Part shown: piece by piece, positions 59,139-64,000 of the stretch
Position numbering within the stretch: the stretch's first letter is position 1
Layout of the letters: every line of letters begins with the position of its first letter
NCBI RefSeq assembly: GCF_014653695.1
Contig: NZ_BNAR01000006.1
Span: 186,001-250,000 of the forward strand
Source of the DNA: Lentzea cavernae
GTDB lineage: Bacteria; Actinomycetota; Actinomycetes; Mycobacteriales; Pseudonocardiaceae
Direction: 5' to 3'
DNA length: 64,000 nt
Made by a program: the position numbers and the translations under genes
Notes under the pieces: generated by a model
Told to the model about the DNA's origin: nothing
Databases searched by the model: none
Seen by the model: the letters and a program-made list of their open reading frames with translations, nothing else

Positions 59139-60683
59139 ATGCCCAACGGAGCGGAGACCAAGGCCCGCGTCGAGTCGTACCTGCTCGCCCGGATCCCGTT
59201 CGTCTCCATCCGCACGGTCGAACGCGCCCGCGTGCTGGACGCGCTCGGCGAGCTGGCCCGCGAGAAGCAGCTCGACGTCCTGGTGCACACGCTGAGCCAG
59301 GGGTTGCGCGACCTGCGCACCAGGACCGTGATCAGTGACGACAAGTCGTTGCTGGGCGCGCTCGAGCTCGCCGGCGAGTGGTTCCAGTCGAGGTCGAACC
59401 TCACGATCGTCTTCACGGACGTGCAGCACCTGACCGACGACAACGACGTGTCGCGGCGGTTCGCCGACCTGGCCGCGCTCGCCGAGGAGCACGGCGGCTG
59501 CATCGTGATCATCACCTCCGACCCGGTGTGGAGCACGCTGCAGCGCATGGGCATGTCGGTGCGGCTCGACCTCCCCGACTTCGACGAGATGCACCTGGCG
59601 ATCAGGGAGTTCCTCCGCCCGTACGCCACCGACATCCGCATCGAGTGGAGTCCGGCCGACTACGAGCAGGCGGCGTCGATCCTCGCGGGCGTCACGAAGA
59701 CGGAGGCGCTGAACATCCTTGCCACGTTCGTGGTGAAGAAGGAGATCACCAAGGCCGACCTGGTGCAGCTCAGCAGGGCCAAGGACTCGATCTTCAGCGA
59801 GCTCTCCGGCATCGAACGCGTCGAGCTGCGCCCCGGGGAGTACGAGGTCGGCGGCCTCAGCGGGCTGCGGCAGTGGCTCGACCGCAAGCGCGACCTGCTC
59901 ACCATGGACCTGCGCGACCGGGGCATCCGAGCGCCGCGCGGGGTGCTGCTGGTCGGCGTGCCGGGGTGCGGGAAGTCCCTGTCCGCCAAGACGATCGCGT
60001 CGGACTGGCAACTGCCCCTGTACCGCCTCGACATGGGGTCGGTGCTCGGCGCGTACGTCGGCCAGTCGGAGAAACGGCTGCGCGAGGCGCTCGCGACGGC
60101 GGACACCGTGGCGCCGTGCGTGCTGTGGATCGACGAGATCGAGAAGGGCCTCGCCGGGTCCGGCACCGACTCGACCGGGGTGACCACGCGCCTGGTCGGC
60201 CAGTTCCTCTACTGGCTGCAGGAGTCGCGGGCGAGGGTGTTCGTCGTCGCCACGGCGAACGACGTCCGCTCGCTGCCGCAGGAACTGCTGCGCAGCGGCC
60301 GTTTCGACGACATGTTCTTCGTCGACCTGCCCGAGCCCGACGAGCGGCGCGAGATCATCTCGATCTACCTGCGCAAGTACCTGCGGACGCCGGTCGATCC
60401 CGCCCTGGTCGACGAGCTGGTCCGGATGAGCGACGGGTTCGCCGGCTCCGACATCCAGTCGGCGGTGACCGAGATCTGCCACGAGGCGATCCGGATCGGC
60501 GACGACAACGTCGGCGAGGACTACTACCTGAGCTGCTTCCGCAACGTCGTGCCGCTGCTGCGGTCGGCCCCGGAGAAGGTCGAGGAGATCAGGCAGCTGC
60601 GCGACCGCGCCATCCCGGCGTCCGGCCGGACCCGTGCCGCGGTCGACCAGCCGGCCGCGCCCCGCCGGGTCGTGCTCGGCTGA
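59139..60683 (+). CDS. Ycf46-like AAA+ ATPase
   Basis: A 514-residue protein. The N-terminal 230 residues look like a degenerate, non-P-loop ATPase-like domain (VFTDVQHLTDDNDVSRRFAD, VIITSDPVWSTLQ). A classical AAA domain follows with Walker A near 272 (GVPGCGKSLSA), Walker B near 326 (LWIDEIEKGL), sensor 1 VATANDV, and Arg finger in ELLRSGRFDDMFFVDLP. This arrangement is that of the Ycf46 family, AAA proteins of poorly known role found in cyanobacteria, plastids and many bacteria. It is the last gene of a five-gene operon with membrane and small proteins, followed by a hairpin. Confidence 0.9.
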   Translation: MPNGAETKARVESYLLARIPFVSIRTVERARVLDALGELAREKQLDVLVHTLSQGLRDLRTRTVISDDKSLLGALELAGEWFQSRSNLTIVFTDVQHLTDDNDVSRRFADLAALAEEHGGCIVIITSDPVWSTLQRMGMSVRLDLPDFDEMHLAIREFLRPYATDIRIEWSPADYEQAASILAGVTKTEALNILATFVVKKEITKADLVQLSRAKDSIFSELSGIERVELRPGEYEVGGLSGLRQWLDRKRDLLTMDLRDRGIRAPRGVLLVGVPGCGKSLSAKTIASDWQLPLYRLDMGSVLGAYVGQSEKRLREALATADTVAPCVLWIDEIEKGLAGSGTDSTGVTTRLVGQFLYWLQESRARVFVVATANDVRSLPQELLRSGRFDDMFFVDLPEPDERREIISIYLRKYLRTPVDPALVDELVRMSDGFAGSDIQSAVTEICHEAIRIGDDNVGEDYYLSCFRNVVPLLRSAPEKVEEIRQLRDRAIPASGRTRAAVDQPAAPRRVVLG

Positions 60684-60695
60684 CCCCACCTGCCA

Positions 60696-60738
60696 GAAGG
60701 CGGCGGCGCTGCTCCCCCTCGGCATCGCCGCCACCTTC
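60696..60738 (+). terminator. hairpin after the AAA operon
   Basis: GAAGGCGGCGGCG pairs with CGCCGCCACCTTC with one G-T wobble and a 17-nt loop, 12 nt after the ATPase stop. Confidence 0.65.
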
Positions 60739-60788
60739 TCCCCCGGCTGTGGACCCCCGTCCACGACGAAGAGGCTGTCAGGGTGAAC

Positions 60789-60814
60789 CTGAAGCGACGC
60801 TGAACGATCCTGAA
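60789..60814. promoter_or_regulatory. CTGAA direct repeats, response-regulator binding site candidate
   Basis: CTGAA occurs at 60789, 60800 and 60810, with a related GTGAA at 60783. The 10-11 bp spacing is one helical turn, as in sites bound head-to-tail by OmpR/PhoB-type regulators. The repeats lie 46-71 bp before the response-regulator start, so autoregulation is likely. On the other strand the words resemble the GTTCA-type repeats of actinomycete PHO boxes. Confidence 0.6.
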
Positions 60815-60859
60815 ACGGATTTCAGGACTCGATCACGGCGGATGCGGCAGGCTGCCCCC

Positions 60860-61531
60860 ATGCGCGTGCTCGTGGTGGAAGACGACCCCCGTCTCGCCGA
60901 CCTGCTCACCCGCGGCCTGACCGCCGAAGGGTTCGCCGTCGACGTGGAGCGCACCGGGACGGACGGGCTGTGGCGGGCGCGGGAGCACCCGTACGACGTG
61001 ATCGTCCTCGACATCATGCTGCCCGGTCTCAACGGGTACCGGGTCTGCAAGGAGTTGCGGGACGCGGGGGTGTGGACGCCGATCCTGATGCTCACGGCGA
61101 AGGACGGGGAGTTCGACGAGGCCGAGGGGCTGGACACGGGTGCGGACGACTACCTGACCAAGCCGTTCTCCTACGTGGTGCTGGTGGCTCGGCTGCGGGC
61201 GCTGGGGCGGCGGTCGCGCACCGCGCAGCCGGTGTTGCTGCGGGCCGGTGACCTGGTGCTGGACCCGGTGAGCCGGGAGTGCCACCGGGGGACCACGCGG
61301 ATCGACCTGAAGGCCAAGGAGTTCTCGGTGCTGAGCTTCCTGCTGCGGCACGCGGGGGAGGTCGTCACCAAGTCGGAGATCATCGACGGGGTGTGGGACT
61401 CGGCGCAGGACCCCGATCCCAACCTCGTCGAGGTCTACGTGAGCGCGTTGCGGCGCAAGATCGACGCGCCGTTCGACCGGCGGAGCATCACCACCGTGCG
61501 CGGTGTCGGGTATCGGTTGGTGGACCGGTGA
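60860..61531 (+). CDS. OmpR-family response regulator
   Basis: A 223-residue regulator with intact receiver (VVEDDPR, VLDIMLPGLNG, DDYLTKPF) and winged helix (EFSVLSFLLRHAGEVVTK to TVRGVGYRL). The ATG was chosen because longer frames run back into the AAA gene. The stop overlaps the kinase start by 4 nt (GTGA). The pair is flanked by a terminator and its own repeat-bearing promoter. Confidence 0.95.
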   Translation: MRVLVVEDDPRLADLLTRGLTAEGFAVDVERTGTDGLWRAREHPYDVIVLDIMLPGLNGYRVCKELRDAGVWTPILMLTAKDGEFDEAEGLDTGADDYLTKPFSYVVLVARLRALGRRSRTAQPVLLRAGDLVLDPVSRECHRGTTRIDLKAKEFSVLSFLLRHAGEVVTKSEIIDGVWDSAQDPDPNLVEVYVSALRRKIDAPFDRRSITTVRGVGYRLVDR

Positions 61532-62928
61532 AATCGTTGCAGGTGAAGGTGACGGTGCTGGCCACCGTGGTCACGGCGGTGCTGGTCGGACTGGCCGGGG
61601 TGCTGATGCTGGGGGCGCAACGCCAGCAGATCGTCGTCCAGGCCGAGAACAGCTCACGGGTGCACTACGTGTGCTCCGGCAGCGAGTGCGTCGTCCTGGA
61701 CGACCGGAAGCTGCTCGACTCGCCGGGCGCGGTGATCCGGTACGCGACCACCGAGGTGCGCCCGGAGCTGACGCTGTCGCCGTTCGGGGAGTTCGGGTAC
61801 GAGGTGGTCGGGGCCGGGCCGCGCCCCACCGAGGAGGCGGCCTGGACGATCACCACGCGGGCGCAGGCGGACCTGAACACCGCGGCGCTGGGCCTGCTCG
61901 GGGTGTTCGTCCTGATCACCTCGCTGGTGTCGGTCACGGTGCTGACCGCGGTCGGCCGGGTGCTGCGGCCGGTGGAGGCGATGCGGGCCGAGGTGGCCGA
62001 GATCAACGAGAACAACCTCACCCGGCGCGTGCCGGTGCCGTCCTCCGACAACGAGATCGCGCGGCTGGGCGCGACGCTGAACGAGACGCTCGACCGGATG
62101 CACCGCACCGTCGAGGACACCCGCAGGTTCGTCGCGGACGCCTCGCACGAGCTGCGCAGTCCCCTGGCCGCGCTGCGGGCCGAGCTCGAGATCGCGTTGT
62201 CGCACCCGCACATGGCGGACTGGCCCACGGTCGTGAAGATGGCGCTGGAGGACGCCGAACGGCTGCAGGAGCTGACCACGGACCTGTTGCTGCTGGCCAG
62301 GTTGGACGCCGACGCGCTGGACAGGCAGGACACCGTCGACCTCACCGCGGTGGTGCGGCGGGAGGTCTGCCGCCGGGGGATGGTCACGCTGGACGTCGAG
62401 GAGCACGTGCTCGTGCCCGGACGGCGCGCGCAGCTGTCCCGGTTGCTCGGCAACCTGCTGGACAACGCCGAACGCCACGCGGGCACCGAGGTGGTCGTGC
62501 GGCTGCGCGGCGGGGCCACCGCGACGCTCGAGGTCATCGACGACGGTCCCGGCATCCCCGAGGCCGACCGGGAACGCGTCTTCGACCGGTTCACCCGGCT
62601 CGACGAGGCCCGCACCCGTGCCGCGGGCGGCGCGGGACTCGGGCTCGCCATCGCCCGCCGCATCGCCGGACGGCACCACGGCACGCTCGAGGCCACCGAC
62701 GCCGAGGGTTTCCGCGGCATCCGTTTCGTGGCAACGATCCCGACGGGCATCCCGCAGCCCAGGCAGGCCGCCGTCGTGGCGCAGCAGCGCATCGGCGACG
62801 AGGTCTGGCAGTTCCTCAACGGCTCGATCACCTCGACGCACGGCCACATCCCCGAACCGCGCCCCGTTCCCGATCCCGCGCTGGACTGGGACCTCATCTT
62901 CGGCGAGCACCAGCCCGCGCACCGGTGA
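61528..62928 (+). CDS. HAMP-containing sensor histidine kinase
   Basis: A 466-residue kinase starting at GTG. TM1 at about 7-28, an outer domain of about 90 residues with a close Cys pair (YVCSGSECVV), TM2 at about 120-143, HAMP, phospho-acceptor His near 205 (DASHELRSPLAAL), N-box NLLDNAERHA, G1 DDGPGIP, G2 GGAGLGLAIARR. A 50-residue tail after the ATPase domain (PVPDPALDWDLIFGEH) is unusual. The Cys pair in the outer domain may sense redox state. The last 35 nt overlap the convergent glycerate-kinase gene. Confidence 0.95.
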   Translation: MKSLQVKVTVLATVVTAVLVGLAGVLMLGAQRQQIVVQAENSSRVHYVCSGSECVVLDDRKLLDSPGAVIRYATTEVRPELTLSPFGEFGYEVVGAGPRPTEEAAWTITTRAQADLNTAALGLLGVFVLITSLVSVTVLTAVGRVLRPVEAMRAEVAEINENNLTRRVPVPSSDNEIARLGATLNETLDRMHRTVEDTRRFVADASHELRSPLAALRAELEIALSHPHMADWPTVVKMALEDAERLQELTTDLLLLARLDADALDRQDTVDLTAVVRREVCRRGMVTLDVEEHVLVPGRRAQLSRLLGNLLDNAERHAGTEVVVRLRGGATATLEVIDDGPGIPEADRERVFDRFTRLDEARTRAAGGAGLGLAIARRIAGRHHGTLEATDAEGFRGIRFVATIPTGIPQPRQAAVVAQQRIGDEVWQFLNGSITSTHGHIPEPRPVPDPALDWDLIFGEHQPAHR

Positions 62929-63961
62929 TCCGCCCCGCCAGCACCTCACCGGCCTCCGCCAGCCAGCGGGCGGGGTCGCGCATCGCCTGCCGCACGTCGC
63001 CGGCGAGGTCGGTGAGCGTCACGCAGTCGATCCCGCCGGGCACTTCGGTGGCGCGGGAGCCGACGACGAGGGCGACCTGTCCGGCGGACGCGATCGCGTT
63101 CCCGACGACCTTGCCCGACCAGCTCTGCTCGTCGAGCCGTCCCTCGCCGGTGATCAGCAGGTCCGCCCACTCGACCGCCGCGGGCAACCCCACGGCGTCG
63201 GCCACGTGCGGCGCGCCCGGCACCAGCCTCGCGCCCCAGGCGGTGGCGAGGCCGAACGCCGTGCCACCCGCGGCACCGCTGCCCGGCGCGTCACGGTGAC
63301 CACCCAGCACGTCGGCCAGTCGCTCCAGCCGTGCTTCGAGCATCTCGACGTCGGCGCGACCGGCGCCCTTCTGCGGGCCGAACCGCCGTGCCGCACCGGA
63401 AGGGCCGAGCAGAGGGGTGTCGACGTCGACCAGGCACACGACGTCCGGTGCGGGCACCAGCGCCGAGAGGTCCGCCTCGACCACCAGGCCGCCGACCACC
63501 CGGAACACGGCGCCCAGTGCGGTCAGCGCGCCCACTCCCCCGTCCGTGGACGCCGAACCTCCCAGCGTGGCAACGATTCGCTCGACGCCGGGGTGGTCGG
63601 CGGCCTCGCGCAGCAGTTGACCGAAGCCGAAAGTGCCGGCGGTCAGCGGCGCTGGACTGTCCAGCAACGGAAGTCCTGACGCGGCAGCCAGTTCGACCAC
63701 CGCAGTGCCGTCGGGCAACAACGCCCAGGCGGCGTCGTGAGGCCGGCCTATCGGGTCCTGCACCCGTGCCTGCACGAGGGTGCCGCCACGGGACATGAGT
63801 GCCGCGAGGGTGCCCTCGCCTCCGTCCGCGAGGGGGAGGCACCGGATCTCGTCGTCCGGTCGCACCGCGCGCCAGCCCGCGGCGATCGCCTCGGCCGCGG
63901 CCTTCGCGTCGATGGTGCCCTTGAACGAGTCGGGGGCGATCACGACCCGGAAGTCCGTCAT
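62894..63961 (-). CDS. glxK: glycerate kinase (GK-I family)
   Basis: A 355-residue enzyme of the GarK/GlxK family that phosphorylates D-glycerate with ATP. Landmarks are APDSFKGT at residues 9-16, LADGGEGT, the phosphate-binding LGGSASTDGG, and ITGEGRLDEQSWSGK near the C-terminus. Length is slightly short of the usual 375-380, with the normal motifs present. It lies alone behind a LacI-type palindrome, suggesting control by a sugar-acid or glyoxylate-pathway regulator located to the right of the window. Its 3' end overlaps the histidine-kinase gene, so antisense interference is possible. Confidence 0.94.
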   Translation of the reverse strand: MTDFRVVIAPDSFKGTIDAKAAAEAIAAGWRAVRPDDEIRCLPLADGGEGTLAALMSRGGTLVQARVQDPIGRPHDAAWALLPDGTAVVELAAASGLPLLDSPAPLTAGTFGFGQLLREAADHPGVERIVATLGGSASTDGGVGALTALGAVFRVVGGLVVEADLSALVPAPDVVCLVDVDTPLLGPSGAARRFGPQKGAGRADVEMLEARLERLADVLGGHRDAPGSGAAGGTAFGLATAWGARLVPGAPHVADAVGLPAAVEWADLLITGEGRLDEQSWSGKVVGNAIASAGQVALVVGSRATEVPGGIDCVTLTDLAGDVRQAMRDPARWLAEAGEVLAGRITGARAGARRR

Positions 63962-63972
63962 CTCACCTCTTC

Positions 63973-63990
63973 CTGGAAAGCGCTTTCCAG
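63973..63990. promoter_or_regulatory. LacI/GalR-type operator
   Basis: The perfect 18-bp palindrome CTGGAAAGCGCTTTCCAG with the central CG typical of LacI-family sites lies 11 bp before the glycerate-kinase ATG. A repressor here would block translation-proximal transcription. Confidence 0.82.
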
Positions 63991-64000
63991 CTACAGTGTG

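Overview
The window is very GC-rich, with strong G/C bias at third codon positions, many GTG and a few TTG starts, and genes packed with 1-8 nt overlaps. The gene families present (ESX/type VII secretion, SARP regulators, MmpL transporters, PASTA-type penicillin-binding protein, FxSxx-type peptide genes) point to an actinomycete, most likely of the order Pseudonocardiales (Lentzea/Saccharothrix/Actinosynnema-like). No tRNA, rRNA, CRISPR array or insertion sequence was seen.

Region 1 (1-25.9 kb) is a type VII secretion (T7SS) locus. It carries a membrane-anchored triple-ATPase EccC, several small WXG100-like proteins, a mycosin protease, a YbaB/EbfC-like protein, and a 2380-residue secreted toxin candidate with two complete nucleic-acid deaminase modules. 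An overlapping small gene after the toxin is the likely immunity gene. Next come a Ser/Thr kinase homologue lacking its catalytic Asp, a MoxR ATPase, a two-component pair, and an operon of SARP regulator, EccE, LuxR-type regulator, beta-helix/EccA-like AAA ATPase and response regulator. EccB and EccD are not in the window and may lie left of base 1.

Region 2 (26-37.3 kb) is mixed: an OhrR-like MarR regulator, a secreted GH19 chitinase with a DasR-like site, an MprAB-like two-component pair, an MmpL transporter, a copper-monooxygenase-like lipoprotein next to a DoxX-Rieske fusion, and an orphan NarL-type regulator. The MmpL and NarL genes share a 44-bp upstream element. The region ends in decayed regulator genes.

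Region 3 (37.3-47.0 kb) is the most novel part. Three genes are coupled by 4-nt overlaps: a VMAP-like protein with a nucleotidyl-cyclase-like N-terminus, a MoxR ATPase interrupted by a one-base frameshift, and a giant SAV_2336-like/NB-ARC/TPR protein of the FxsT type. They face a convergent pair: a 58-residue FxSxx-like precursor peptide overlapping a stand-alone HExxH peptide hydroxylase. No radical-SAM maturase is present. The set looks like a peptide-modification/conflict island flanked by A/T-richer, decayed DNA.

Region 4 (47.3-64 kb) has a beta-lactamase-fold serine hydrolase, a pair of paralogous small secreted two-cysteine proteins, a GT4 glycosyltransferase, a class A penicillin-binding protein with a PASTA domain, an alpha/beta hydrolase behind a long perfect operator-like palindrome, and two membrane proteins of unknown role. 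It also has an uncharacterised five-gene operon ending in a Ycf46-like AAA ATPase, a further two-component pair with CTGAA repeats upstream, and a glycerate kinase behind a LacI-type operator.
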